From assembly GCA_035236585.1 (NCBI GenBank), contig CP141139.1, forward strand, positions 38,015,217-38,079,216: a stretch of 64,000 nucleotides of DNA, in the 5' to 3' direction. The translations under genes were made by a program, and so were the position numbers. Positions 47,838 to 60,329 of the stretch are shown one piece after another. The DNA comes from Warburgia ugandensis. Its lineage: Eukaryota; Streptophyta; Magnoliopsida; Canellales; Canellaceae. Numbering within the stretch: the first letter of the stretch is position 1; each line of letters starts with the position of its first letter. The notes under the pieces are model-generated. The model searched no databases, was not told the DNA's origin, and worked only from the letters and a program-made list of their open reading frames with translations.

Positions 47838-50700
47838 TTATTGCCCCCTTAAAAGAATTTCGTCTTTGAAATTTCACAAATTCTTACCTTCAAGTCATCT
47901 GTCTCTTAGATAACTTCTTGGTGAACGTAACCTTCCTTAGGATTTCCTTAGCACTCAAACTATGAAAATTCCTTTGCTTCATTCCATACTTCTTTTGTCT
48001 AATAGTCCATTATTCCATCATCCAATACTCTAATTGGGTTAATAATGTTGTCCTTAAAATTTTGTTCATACTATATTGCAACCGATCTTAGGCACATTCT
48101 CAGATTATCATTTTTATAGTTCCCTCTGCTAGACCTTACATATAAAATGTTAGTATACCTTATTTGTTTACTTTATGTAGATAAGGGTTGCTTTCACTGT
48201 GTACTCTAATACATAGTCCCATACGTGCCAGTTTAACAATACTGGTGTCTCGCTGTAGTTCATATAGCTACCAATCCTTAGATGCTCATATTCCTCTAAT
48301 CATGTATAGGATAGTCTCCTTAGATGACCATACTCTCCTACTCATGTATAAATTAGTTCATACTTCTTTGAGATCATATCATATGATTCCTCATATTCCA
48401 TTTTGAATAGCATGGGATAGTCTCTTTTTACTCTTGTCTTCCCTCTAGTGATCTATTCATCATCAATGTCTCCTTCTAAAGGTTGGCTACATGTCATTCG
48501 TAAGATTCTCAAAAAGTGACATTCTTTCTTTATTATGTTTAACTTTGCATCTTAATTTCTTTGCTTTATATTTTCCCCCAAGATGTTTCAATAGCTTATA
48601 TGGTATCATATGTCCTCCAATTATATCAATGATAAAAGCCAAACCCTTGATTAGCTTCGAATTTCAACTGTTTGTCATTTTCCATGAAAGCCAATCGAGT
48701 AGCATCTTCCATCAATGACACTATTATGTACTGAAAGTAAAATGTCCTAATCGTATACCTAGTTTTATAATTATTGAATCCATCAAATGCTTTTCTCCTT
48801 GAAGAATTCATCCAAACTCATGTTAGATGTTAAGGGTCGATTCATCATCATAGATTGCTTGTTCTCGTCCAAAGGCTTATCTCACTATTCACATACAATT
48901 GTCAAAAGTCTCTTATCCATAACAGAGTACCTGTACTAGGTCATGATTGAATCCTTCGTCATTATCCTCTTTATCCTTTCCCTGCTTGATGATTTTCTTC
49001 GTAACCTTTTAGACCAAAATTTCTATACTTGGTCTAGCAAAGGTAGTCCTTAGGAAATCCCTTCAATTGATTTTTCATACTTGGTACTTGCATATAACAA
49101 CTAACTTTGTGTTTAAAGGCAATTTAACATCAAATATTGCCTTATAATGTGCTGGATTATCAATATCAATATGCCATTCAATCTCCTTTATCAAGGCTTT
49201 ATCGTCAACCATTCAATCTTAATTTTCAGGTGGTATCATCGAAAATAGTGATTCTCTCAATTCCTCAGATTTTATCTTTCCCGTGTCCCCTCCTACTTAG
49301 CTTATAACAATAATTCTCATTCGATAGCTGTTATATCAAATTGTGCTGAAGCTGTTAAATCAACAAGTTTGAACATACTCAAGTAAGCATAAAACATTTT
49401 CTTAGACATAGAAAGAGAAGTTATTCGATTACTTCTTGATCTCTTTCCAAACATAAAGGTCATAAGCTCAAGGGTCTATAAAGTGATCGGTGCTTATCTG
49501 CCTTTCTTTTCCAATCCAAGTCAGCAGTATCTTTCCAACCCAAACTGATTTCTACACCTTGTCATGGTATCTAGTAAGGGTGGGAAAATCTTTCGCATTG
49601 GTTTAGATCTCTTCTTATTTTTGCTTCTGTCACAGTTGCTACTGTATTCATAGTACTCATAGCTCTTCCATAACGTAGTTTAATTAACTAACCTCAGACC
49701 CTCAAATGACTTAGTCTAACACGTAACTTTAGGGAAAACTCATATCTAAGTACTTATAACATCCCTCGTAGTACATAACTTAGACTACCGTCTTATGGCT
49801 ACTAACATATTTGATTAATTAGGGTGGGATACCTTTATTTAGTCAACATTACTCCAAAGGTAATGTCCTTAAGATACTTGCTCTACCAATCTTCCTCTAA
49901 GACATCAAATTGATTCTTGATGATACCTTAGTTCTTGAAGAAAAACAAATGGACAAGTTGCTACCCTGGCTTGTTTCCTTTTTCAATAGAACTTTATTTA
50001 AGCATATAGTGGCAAGGTAGGATATCATCAACTTTTCCTTTTTATTGACTACATCCACTGGTGTTCCTCATAAGCTAATGGACTCGATAAGATTCTAATT
50101 GCAACAATTGATATAGACATCAAACCACTTGTAGAATTTAATTTCTAGTTGGTCACCATTCTTCTTCAAAAATTTCTTGCAACATGATGTCCTTAAATTC
50201 GATACTCTACTCAAAGTCTTAAATCCCATCTGCTTTATCTCTATTATACTCTTTTACAATAAAATCACCAACTCAACTAGTATTATTCCTTTGATTGGTT
50301 TACCTTCCCATAGGATTCAAGATGAAAGATTTGTATGTATCTTTTCTTTCCTCCATAAAGTCATGATCTTCTTCTTTTGAATATTCAATATTCATCGAAT
50401 ACTTATAGTTGTATCTCTATCTCTTTCTCTCTTTTCTTCTTAATTTAGTCAAAATCCTCCTTTTGTCTACTTAGCTCAATGCCTCCATTTGAGTGGTTGC
50501 ATATAATCAATCTACACGTCAGACGAGAGAAACTTAATACTTCCAGGAAATGTTGAAGTTTTCTAATATCATCAAAATCCTTACTTGACTGTAACCTTAA
50601 TAAAATTCATAAAGTGTCTTAATAATGTCATTGATGTTTTGGTCATCCTATACTTCTCTTATAAGTTCATGTTAGGATCAATCTAGTATCATAGATCTAT
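47838..50700 (-). other. Interior of inner gypsy element, no gypsy genes recognised
   Basis: 2.86 kb. Only the 3' edge, the polypurine tract with a gacgaaattc-type approach, is typical of the family. On the minus strand, where pol should read, I find no RT, RNase H or integrase motif. Short open pieces include 48626-48811 (VSLMEDATRLAFMENDKQLKFEANQG) and, near 49150, a stretch reading IEWHIDIDNPAHYKAIFDVKLPL. These match no family I recognise. It could be captured host sequence, an unusual non-autonomous interior, or very decayed pol. Confidence 0.5.
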
Positions 50701-53003
50701 CATCTCTATCTCAGCAAATGCATCAAATGCATCAAACCAGCAAGTTAAATATAATAATCATAAAACTCTTAAAATAGTCATTGTTCAAGCATATGCTAGT
50801 ATCATGCTCATTAGTCTCTCGGCATACACATCACGCCAATAGGTCACGAGTACTTGTATACGACCATCTCAATGCTATATGCATATCAATCACACTGAAA
50901 ACATAGGGCCACTATGCTCACGTCCAGAACCCCTCTAGATTGCATGTCTCCGGTATCTAGAGACCAGTCTACCATAGCCTCCACAGTGACTATCGATATG
51001 TCCCCGAAAGGGTGCAGTGAACACCTCCAGTGGTCGTCCCTGTTTACCCCAGTAGTCAAGGAAGGGACAATGCCGTTTTTGGCAGCGATATCATCCACCT
51101 TTTTAGTGGTAGAGGCCGAGAGGCCAAACCCATACCCCACAGCATAGTGCCTAGTAGGTTCAATAGCCCAAAAACATACATAGTCCAAATCTCAAATCAA
51201 CATAAATCATGCAATTTATGAATTTATTTTCAAAGTATGCGAGCATGGCATAAACTCTACTCATGCTAGTACCGTAATTACTGTTATAAATTTGTAAACT
51301 CGTATAAGAACGGCATGGTTTAAAAACACATACTAATTACAACAATAGAAATAGGTAACTCAATTTGGGATGCATTTTGAAAACAAAGTAGTATCAGACA
51401 CCTACAAATCAAGTATATTTGGAAATGCATTAAAAATGTAGTAGTATCAGACTACCTACCTCAATGTTCCTTGAATCGCATTCTTCATTACTCGACATTG
51501 ACCCATCTTCATAAAACCCTATATATTGTTTGACAACAAGGATTCAAATATCATTTTCTATCCATTTATAGATCACTATTTAGATTTCTAAATGAACGGA
51601 TAGATCTGCCCTTTTTTTTATCATCTTTGATCTAGTAGATCTCTATAGTTTTCAAGCTATAGCCATACTAAATAGTTCTCAGATCCTAATGTTTATAGTC
51701 TCATTAGGTTTGTGCCGTTAATACGGACACAACGTTCTTTTGGATGGTTAATCAGAGTCCTACAATCCCTGTAATTGCATCTTTAGCGTTACATGATCAC
51801 AGACGAACTAGATTTGTCTACGCGTAGGGCCCGCACATCATGGTTACCAAGACACTCGCGTGCCCTGGTTGAACTACAACCCATGCCCGCACATCGTGCG
51901 CGCCTGAAGGCCACACCATGGACCACGTTCGCATGCCCAAATGACGCATTATGACGCGCATCCTGGATGGCATCACGTGGACGCATCTTTGGCGCAGCAC
52001 GACACGTCTCAACTCCTAGGGCACCTCGTGCATCCTGGTCGAGCCAGGGCCCGTGCCCCACATTGGCGCACCCGAAGGCCATGCTAGGGACTGCGTCGCA
52101 TGCTGCGTCCCTGGGAGGGTTGCGTCGGGTTTCTAGAACGAACCCACCTTCTTCAGCATTTTCCAGCCAAAAAAATGCCAAATCTGGCGGGGATGTGGGC
52201 TGGGAAGAGAGGGGAACTTGGAGAGGGAGATGGGGACTTACCTAGGCAGCCGGAGATGGTGCCCTCTTGCCGTGATGTGGCTCCCTCCACTTCTGCTTGA
52301 GTCCTAGGTTGCCAAAAAACCTAAAAAAAAGGAAAACCCAGTTTTTAGGTGAATCCAGGAAAAATGGGGAAAAAGGAGAACAGAAAATGGCCAGCCTGAA
52401 GGACCTAGCCGTTGCCGGGACTTGCAGGGAACTGGAGGAAGGGTTTTTTTTTATGTAAACCTCAACGAAACCCTAGCTTGAAACAGCCGGATTAGGAGGA
52501 GAAGGAGATGATCAGTGAAGAGGGGGGATGGGCTTTTTATAGATGAGGGAGGCGGTGTCGTCCCATGGCGGTGCCACCATCCTTTCCAGCACCGCCCTAC
52601 AGAGGCGGTTCTGGAAAAATCTGGAATGGCGGTGACTGGAGGAGGAAGAAGATGGGGGTGTCATTATCAAAACAGCCCCCTATGTTTGTTGTCTTTTTCG
52701 TTTTAAATTTAAATTATAGAAATGCCCTTAATCTTTAAACACCCATAACTTCTTCATACGAACTCCGTTTTCAATGTTCTTTGAAGCGTTGGATTCCATT
52801 TTGAGTGTAGAATCTAATGGCACTAATTTTTATTACAATTTATTATGTTTCCTATTTAATTTAAAATAAAACAGCTAACTACCTCTTAAGACTAGTAAAC
52901 ATATCTTAATTCCCAAAAAGAGATAAATTACAGCATCAGTGGTAAGTGGTAAACATTATATTTGTTCTTCATACAAAATGTCTTCAAAATTTGGGTCATT
53001 ACA
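50701..53003 (-). mobile_element. 5' LTR of the inner gypsy element, truncated
   Basis: Matches 45587-47837 of the 3' LTR but lacks the part equivalent to 44935-45586, that is, about 650 bp at the LTR's 3' end together with the primer-binding site. The break at about 50700 joins LTR directly to the interior. A small duplication (gcatcaaat twice) lies at the junction. Confidence 0.88.
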
Positions 53004-53355
53004 TTATGAGTTTAGAGTGATATCTTTTGGACTAACAAATGCACCAGCCGTGTTCATGGATCTTATGAACCGAGTGTTCAAAGCCTATTTAGATAAATTT
53101 GTCATAGTATTTGTGGATGATATTTTAGTCTACTCAGAAACCCTTGAAAACCATCAAGAACATTTACAAATGGTGTTGGATACACTTAAGGCACACAAAT
53201 TATACGCAAAGTTTAGTAAGTGTGAATTTTGGTTAGAAAAAGTAAATTTTCTAGGAGTTGTTATTTCCAAAGATGGCATTGCCATTGACCCAGCAAAGGT
53301 TGAGGCTGTGGAGAAATGGAATACGCCTAAAATAGTTACAGAAGGAGTTTTCTAG
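53004..53355 (+). pseudogene. Gypsy reverse transcriptase, C-terminal part
   Basis: Resumes the RT after the insertion: [25 protein letters not shown], catalytic box [11 protein letters not shown] (FVDD, both aspartates present), then [14 protein letters not shown] connection sequence ([20 protein letters not shown]) and thumb. The frame ends at a stop at 53353. The first five bases belong to the duplicated target site. Confidence 0.93.
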
Positions 53356-53780
53356 GGCTTGCAGGATATTATCAGAGATTTATCGAAGGATTTTCACACA
53401 TTACTTTACCCTTGACTAAATTGACAAGAAAAGACAAGAAGTTCGAGTGGGATAAGGCATGCGAGGAGAGTTTTCAAGAACTAAAGAGGAGGTTAACCAC
53501 TGCACCAGTACTTACTTTACCATCTGGCAGTGGAGGATTTGAGATATATAGTGATGCCTCTCAACAAGGCCTGGGTTGCGTACTTATACAAAATGGGAAA
53601 GTAATTGCCTATGCTTCTAGACAGTTGCAGAAGCATGAGGTCAATTACCCTACCCATGACCTAGAGCTTGTTGCTAGTCTTTGCCTTAAAAAATTTGGAG
53701 ACACTATCTATATGGGTAAAAGTTTGAGGTTTTTACAGATCACAAAAGTCTCAAGTACATCTTTTCACAACAAGACTTGA
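53356..53780 (+). pseudogene. Gypsy RNase H domain
   Basis: Out of frame with RT by a small indel near 53350 (GLAGYYQRF reads in a neighbouring frame). The open frame 53412-53780 includes [15 protein letters not shown], then the catalytic region [16 protein letters not shown] with the first Asp, [22 protein letters not shown] with the Glu/Asp pair, and a damaged end before HKSL. It would remove RNA from the RNA-DNA hybrid during reverse transcription. Confidence 0.9.
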
Positions 53781-55135
53781 ACATGCGACAGAGGAGATGG
53801 ATGGAGTATTTGAAAGATTACGACTTGACCATCTGCTACCATCCAGGGAAAGCAAATGTTGTAGCGGATGCCTTAAGTAGAAAGACACAAGGGATATGTG
53901 TGAGTTTACATTTCAGGAGATGGAAGTTACTGCAAGAGGTGATAGAATGCAGACCCGAAATAAGTCATGGGAAATCCATTATAGCAAACCTAACTATGAA
54001 GTCCACTATTAATGAGAAAGCTAAACAGATGCAAAAAGATGACACTAACATACAAGCATTAGTTAGAAAACCAGGATTTGTCAAAGCAGTGGATGATAGT
54101 GTCTGCTTGCAAGGAAGGTTAGTCATACCAGCCAATGATGAAATAAGATGAGAGATCTTGAGGGAAGCACATCAATCAAAGTACACTATTCATCCTGGTG
54201 GAACAAAGATGTATCAAGATTTGAAGTGACATTTCTGGTGGAATGGTATGAAAAGAGATATAGGAGAATTTGTGGCATGGTGTTTGACTTGTCAACAAGT
54301 TAAGGCCGAACATCAAAGACCGGCAGGCTTACTACAACCACTTGAGCTGCCAAAATGGAAGTGCGATCATATCACAATGGACTTTATCCTAGGACTATGG
54401 AAGACATCTAAGGGACATAATATGATATGGGTAATCGTCGATTGACCAACCAAGACAGTACATTTTCTCCCTATACGACAAAATCAATCCATTGACAGCC
54501 TATCTCAGTTGTATCTTAAAGAAATAATTAGTTTGCATGGGATACTACTCAACATTATTTTCGACAGAGACAGTCGTTTGACCTCGCAATTATGGAAGTC
54601 AGTACAAAAGTCCTTAGGATCCTCAGTAAATTTTAGCACGGATTTTCACCCTCAGACTGATGGCCAATTTGAGTGTACGATTCATGTATTGGAAGATATG
54701 TTAAGAGCGTGTGCAATTGACTGGAAGGAAAGTTGGGATGAAAGTCTACCCTTAGTTGAATTTGCGTATAATAACAGCTTCCATTCAAGCATCGGAATGG
54801 CTCCCTACCAAGTGCTCTATGGAAGGCCCTACCGATCACCTGTGTGCTGGAATGAAGTCGGTAAAAATAGAATCATACAGTCAAAGTTAGTGGAACAATG
54901 CGCAAACAAGGTAAAGCTTATTAGAAAGCAGCTTCTCGCAGCTCAGAGTCAACAAAAGAGTTACGTGGATAGGCGAAGCAGACAGTTGAAATTTGAAGTT
55001 GGAGATCATGTCTTTGTGAAGATACCTCTGACTAAGGGTGTCATGAGATTTGGGATAAAGGGAAAACTTAGTCCTCGATTCATTGGACCATTTGAAATCT
55101 TGGAAAAAGTAGGAAAACTGCCTACAGGATAGTGC
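53777..55135 (+). pseudogene. Gypsy integrase, broken
   Basis: Begins with [17 protein letters not shown] and ADALSRK (RNase H end), then the zinc-binding domain (HQSKYTIHPGG; CLTCQQVKAEHQRPAG) with stops at about 54149 and 54228. The catalytic core has Asp in HITMDFILGL, Asp in IIFDRDSRLTSQ and Glu in HPQTDGQFECT, so the DDE residues are present. The piece 54509-55132 is a long open frame through the core and the C-terminal GPY-type region (LSPRFIGPFEILEKVGK). A frameshift at about 55125 separates the tail. Confidence 0.93.
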
Positions 55136-55428
55136 TACCACCACAATTATCAAAAGTTCACAATGTGTTTCACATATCCATGTTGAGGAGGTATATTCCT
55201 GACCCCAAACATGTTCTTGAACAGGTACCCCCCAAGCTACAACAGGATTTAACCTTGGAGACAAAACCAGTACAAATTCTGGACAGAAAGATCAAGATGT
55301 TACGGTATAAGGATGTCCCATTAGTCAGAGTTTTGTGGAGAAACGCAACTATCGAAGAAGAAACTTGGGAGGTCAAATTGGACATGATAAAGAATTACCC
55401 CGAAATATTTTCCTGTAATGGATTGTAG
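55132..55428 (+). pseudogene. Gypsy integrase C-terminal tail, chromo-like
   Basis: 98 codons open: LPPQLSKVHNVFHISMLRRY (end of the GPY/F module), a linker, then DVPLVRVLWRNATIEEETWEV and a terminal helix, the shape of a group II chromodomain of chromoviruses. The same segment in the older remnant at 3284-3664 supports the reading. It is followed by the purine-rich tract (55450-55458) that primes plus-strand synthesis. Confidence 0.88.
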
Positions 55429-55458
55429 AATTTCAAGGACAAAATTCTTTTAAGGGGG

Positions 55459-58434
55459 TAGTGAAATTTTGAAGACATTTTGTATGAAGAACACATATAA
55501 TGTTTACCACTTACCACTGATGTTGTAACTTATCTTTTTTTGGGAATTAATATATGTTTACTAGTCTTAAGAGGTAATTGGATGTTTTATTTTAAATTAA
55601 ATAGGGAACAAAGGAAGTTATGAGAAAAATCAGTGCCATTAGATTGTACGCTCAAAATGGAATCTAACACCTCAAAGAATGTCGAAAATGGAGTTCGTAT
55701 GAAGGAGTTATAAGCATTCAAAGATTGAAGGCATTTTTGTAAATTGAACCTAAAAACAAAAAAGGCTGCAAAATGCAAGGGGCCGTTTTAATAACGGCAC
55801 CTCCCATCGTCTTCCTCCTCTAGCTGCTTCCAGAACTTTTAGCACCGCCTCTACAAGGCAGTGCTAGGAGAAATGGCGGTACTGCCATAGGATGGCACCG
55901 CCTTCCCTCTCCTATAAATTTCTCCCCACTCCCCCTTCTCCAGCATGGCATTTCTGGCTCAAACCCAATTCAATACCGTCTTCGGCAAGGAGGGTTTTGA
56001 GCAAGCATCCCAAGTGTGAGACCAACTCCATCTCGAGTTCCCAAGTAAGCTTCTCTTCTCCTCTCTTTCCTTCTCTTTTCCCCCTTCATTTTCCCTACAA
56101 TCCGGCCGAAAAACCCATTAGGGAAGATGGGTTCGTTCTAGAACCCTAGGCACGATGACCAGGGCTTCCAATAGGGGAGGAGTCGAACCCACCGACAAGG
56201 GTGCCGTTTCAAGCTGCCTAGGGTGGTCTCCATTTCCCCCTCCTTCCTAGCTCAAATCCACACTAGATCTTTGGCCGAAAAATCACCGATTTTCTGTGGA
56301 AGATGCCAGATGGGTGAAAACCTGTCGAAAGGCAGCGCCTCCCAGGGGCGCACGGGCGTCCTAGGGGTGCACGAGCGGGTCAGGGGCGCATGGCGTAACA
56401 CGCGCCTGTGCCGAGCTCCCTGGGGCTGTCCTAGCACACGTGTCACATGCGAATAGTTCTTGGCTCGACCGGGACGCATGGGACGTTCTGGGAGCTGAGG
56501 TGCACCGCGGCTGCACCAAAGATGCGTCCGCGCAACACCATCCAGGATACGCATCATAGTGCGTCGCTTGGGCATGAGTGCGCATGCAAACGCGGTCCCT
56601 AGCGCGGCCTTCGGGCGCACGCATCATATGGGTGCGGGTCCTGGTTCGACCAAGGCACGTGAGCGTCTAGGGAACCATGACATGCGGGCCCTACATATGG
56701 ACCAATCTGGTTCGTCCATGATTGTGCAACATTAAAAAAATGCAACCTCAAGAGTTGTAGGACTCCGATTAACAATCCGAAAGAACCATTGCGTCCGTAA
56801 TTTTGACGCGGACCTAAGGATACAATAAAAATTTAGGATCAAGAGATTAATTCAGGTAACTATAACCTAAAAGCCATAAAGATCTCATAGATCCATGAGA
56901 TCAACTGCGATCAAACCTCATAATTTGATCTAAGAGAGACCTTAGGACATTCTTAGACTAAGATCAACCCAAGAATGTTATAGAGTAACCCCTAGAAACC
57001 GACAAATCATATAGATCTAACCTTTGCCCTATGAACCTAGAAATAACGTCTGGATCTTATGTTTGAACGTCATTCAGGACTGTACCAAGGTATTGACTTG
57101 AATTGAAGACATGCATGAACTAAGTAACGACGCTCGAGGTAGGTAGTCTGATACTACTCTGTTTTCAAAATGCATTCCAAATTAAGTTACATGTTTCTAT
57201 TGCTGTAATTAGTATGTGTTTTTGAACCATGCTGTTCTTATACAAGGTTATGGATTTATAACATTAAGTACGGTACTAGCATGAGTAGAGTTTATGCCAT
57301 ACTCCCATACTTTGAAAACAAATGCATAAATTGCATGATTTATGTTGATTTGAAATTTGGACTATGTATGTTTTTGGGCTATTGAGCCTAGTGGGCACTA
57401 TGCTGAGGGGTACGGGTGGGCCTCTACCACCAAAAAGGTGGATGTTATCATTGCAAAAATGGCATTGTCCCTTTCTTGACTGCTGTGGTAAACAGGGACA
57501 ACCACTAGAGGTATTCATGGCACCCTTTCGAGGATATATCCATAGTCGCCGTGGAGGCTATGGTGGACTGGTCTCTAGATACCAGAGACACGCGATCCAG
57601 AGGGGTTCTGGTTGTGAGCATGGTGACCCTATAATTTCAGTGATATTGATATGCATATATCATTTAAATGGTCATAAACGAGTACTCGTGACCAATTGAC
57701 TTGAGACCTTATGCATGATGCTATCATTTGCCTCATATGAAGACTATTTTAAGTATTTCCAGATCATTATATACGACTCATTGATTTGACGTATTATTAA
57801 AATCTCATGACATGGATATATTGATTTCTATTGATTTCAATTTTCTGAAATTAGACGTACTACTAGTATTGCATACTGAAGTTTAATAAAGAATTTTAAT
57901 AGATGGCATCGCTTACATTTTATTCATACATATATGCACTTATTTCAAATTAAGCATTCCCAATGTCGTACATGCAAACCCTTTGAACTTTGTATGATGC
58001 ATTGCTGTGTTTTTAAAAAGGGTAGTATCAGGTTACCTACTGAGTATGATAAATACTCAACCCAATCCATTATTTTTCAGATTAAACAACATACAAATAG
58101 AAGGAGTATCAGGAGGCGTTAGACCCATAGTCGAGTAAGAAAAGGTAAGACTTAATTAGTGATTCTTTTGGTACCTGCTGTAATCTTGGTTGTAAGTATT
58201 TGTTTATAGCTGTAGCTATGACTAACAATCCTGAGAGTAATATTTGTTTTGATTTGGTCTATAAATTGTCATGGCACTATGCATTGAGAGTTCATTATGG
58301 CACTTGGGCTCTTTATGCAATGATTTTTGAAAAAGAAAAATTTTTCCTGCATTCTTTTGCACAAAGTATTTTAAAAATAGAGATCGATCTTGCTGTGCTT
58401 TATAAAATTGCATTTTAAAACCTGGGTCGTCACA
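55459..58434 (+). mobile_element. 3' LTR of the outer gypsy element
   Basis: 2,976 bp, starting tagtgaaattttg (a small deletion relative to tataatgacccaaattttg) and ending gggtcgtcaca. It is collinear with the 5' LTR at 39810-42804 with scattered differences, indicating that the insertion is not recent. Confidence 0.93.
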
Positions 58435-58439
58435 CTCTT

Positions 58440-60062
58440 AAAGGAAAGAGGCGGAGGAAAATTAGAAAGGGGAAAATTTATAAAGAGGGGGAACCGTAGG
58501 GAGTTGAAAAGTTTGGGAAGTTTGAGGAGTTTTGAAAAGTTTAAAGTTTTGGAAGTTTGGAGTTTTGGAGTTTTTACTTTCTTTCCTTAGCTTGTTTGGT
58601 AATTTCTTTTCCTCATCGTCTTGTGTTCATCGTTTTCCTTTCTCCATATCTCTTTTCCTTTTCAAGCAGTAGCACTCCTTGTTTGTTTTGAGTTTTCTTT
58701 GTCACCACACCTTCCTTGCTCCATCTTCCCTCTTTCCTAGCCCAGCTTCTCTCTTCTCACTTGCTTAACACCTCTTCTCCTCTGCCATTATCATTCTCGT
58801 GGTCTACCCCTCTCCTCCACTCTCAAACCCAAATTCCCACGTTCCCTCTTTATCTCCCTTTCTTGTCCCTCTGTTTCACGGGTCACTCGCCCTCTTGCTT
58901 TCTCCTCTTTGCCCCCTTGTTTCTCTTATTCCCAATTTTTAGACCTGACACCTTCTCATCCCAAGCCGGCACCGGTCTTTGACCATTGCACAGCACTGCT
59001 CGTTTGTTCTTCAATCCCAACATCACAGATCTCTGCTTCAATTTTTTCCAGTCAATTTTTTTTTCTTAACCGGCTTGTAAGACCGATCCAACACTCAAAC
59101 CAGTTGCCTCTGCTTCCTCTGCCTTTATTGCTCCAGCCAGGCACGAAACCAACTTTCCTATCCATCACCGTTCACTTCCGTCTGCCCTTCTTCACCACCG
59201 TCGACATTGTCCACTGCTCCAATCCAGCCAATCAACGATGCCAGCTTCAGGACTCATCAGACTACCCTCCACAGACCCAGATTTTCTTCACCAGCGTCGT
59301 GTTTGCTTGCCCTCCATCGGTCGCGCCTAGATCGTCCCGGTCTTCCATCCTATCAGCGCCGGTCGGCAACGCCATGCCCATCTTCTTTGGCAAACCTTTT
59401 CTCCCCTCTTTTTATGTTTTACCGGAAATTTTAAGGAACTTTCAAGAAATTAGCCCTTTTTGCCCTTAACAAAAAAATTCTAATTACATTTTTGTCCTTA
59501 TCTGAGTTCTGTATTATTCTGTTCTGCTTTAAATAAATCAACAATTTTGAATGAATGATAATATCTCTTTAATTTATCATCTGTTTGATGTCTAATTTTC
59601 AACTTTCAAGAAGTGTTGTTATGAAAGATCTTAGCTTAGTTATTGCCTCTGATCTTCAATCTGATATTCTAAAAATAGATCTAAGCCATTAATTCATAAA
59701 TTCCTTACTTAGACTATATCTCTAAAAATTTGACAAATTTGACAAATTCATCCGTCAGATCATCAATCCAGGACATGTTGAATATACTGATGGATTCTAA
59801 TTGAAGTTTCTAATGTCACAAATGAAGAAATTAGACAGCACTTAAGATAGGGAATTAGATTTTTCTTAATTTTTTCTAGTTTTAGTTAAGGTTTTGTTAT
59901 TGTTTTTACTTCTTCTTTTCTTTCTGGAATTTCACTGTTAAACTAAATATGAAGTCTGATTTTTTTTGTTAATTTTTGTAAATTAATTTTGATTTTTAAA
60001 TAATTAAATTTTATTAAAAACTCATACCACAATAGCCTATGCACTTGCGAAAAATGTCAACA
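58440..60062 (+). mobile_element. Solo LTR of an unclassified LTR element, right part
   Basis: Continuation of 39445-39809. It contains a TATA-like box (tttataaag, about 58477), a purine-rich stretch, then a long pyrimidine-rich stretch (58560-59470) in which frames stay open by composition only (58716-59469). It ends aatgtcaaca at 60062, followed by the target word GTAAT. Confidence 0.7.
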
Positions 60063-60329
60063 GTAATTAGTATAGCCCATTATTACCTTTAATGTTCTAA
60101 GTATGATTTTATCCTAATCTATTCAAAATGTCTTGTGGATCAACACCCAAGTAGCGTAGGCCTTCATTCCCATGCCAGTGATTGTAGAGGGGTTTGTTGT
60201 AAAGTGTTAAGAGTCTCGTAAGACATAAGAATAATTAACTATAAGATTGTACCTAGACTATTAAAGAAAATTCTTAACTATACACTCACATTACGATGTT
60301 CTGTATGACCAACTCTACTCTTAGCATCC
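60063..60329 (+). promoter_or_regulatory. Viral leader, continuation (copy D)
   Basis: Resumes the leader interrupted at 39444. The text tagtatagcccattattacc...gacagtc-like...tgaccaactct matches 20700-20970. Joined to 39379-39444 it gives R, PBS, leader and movement protein in the normal viral order. Confidence 0.85.

Larger units (their letters stand above)
44935..53003 (-). mobile_element. Inner gypsy element, inverted and internally deleted, TSD TTATG
   Basis: Inserted in the RT of the outer element. TTATG occurs at 44930-44934 and 53004-53008, and removing the insert joins the RT frame. In minus orientation it has a 3'-truncated 5' LTR (50701-53003), 2.9 kb of interior and a complete 3' LTR (44935-47837). 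The LTRs belong to the same family as the outer element. Primer-binding site, gag and recognisable pol are absent, so it is non-autonomous in its present form. Confidence 0.92.
39810..58434 (+). mobile_element. Ty3/gypsy retrotransposon with nested insertion, TSD CTCTT
   Basis: A complete but defective element: 5' LTR 39810-42804, tRNA-Met primer-binding site 42807-42820, gag, protease, RT, RNase H, integrase with chromo-like tail, polypurine tract (55450-55458) and 3' LTR 55459-58434. It is flanked by CTCTT at 39805-39809 and 58435-58439. LTRs of about 3 kb, the single-frame domain order and the C-terminal tail point to the chromovirus branch, probably Tekay/Del-like. The RT is split at 44934 by an inverted relative (44935-53003). 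Confidence 0.95.

Noticed and set aside
58716..59469. Long overlapping open frames rich in Ser, Pro, Leu and Phe.
   Set aside because: Pyrimidine-rich composition keeps several frames open at once; it lies inside a solo LTR with a target-site duplication.
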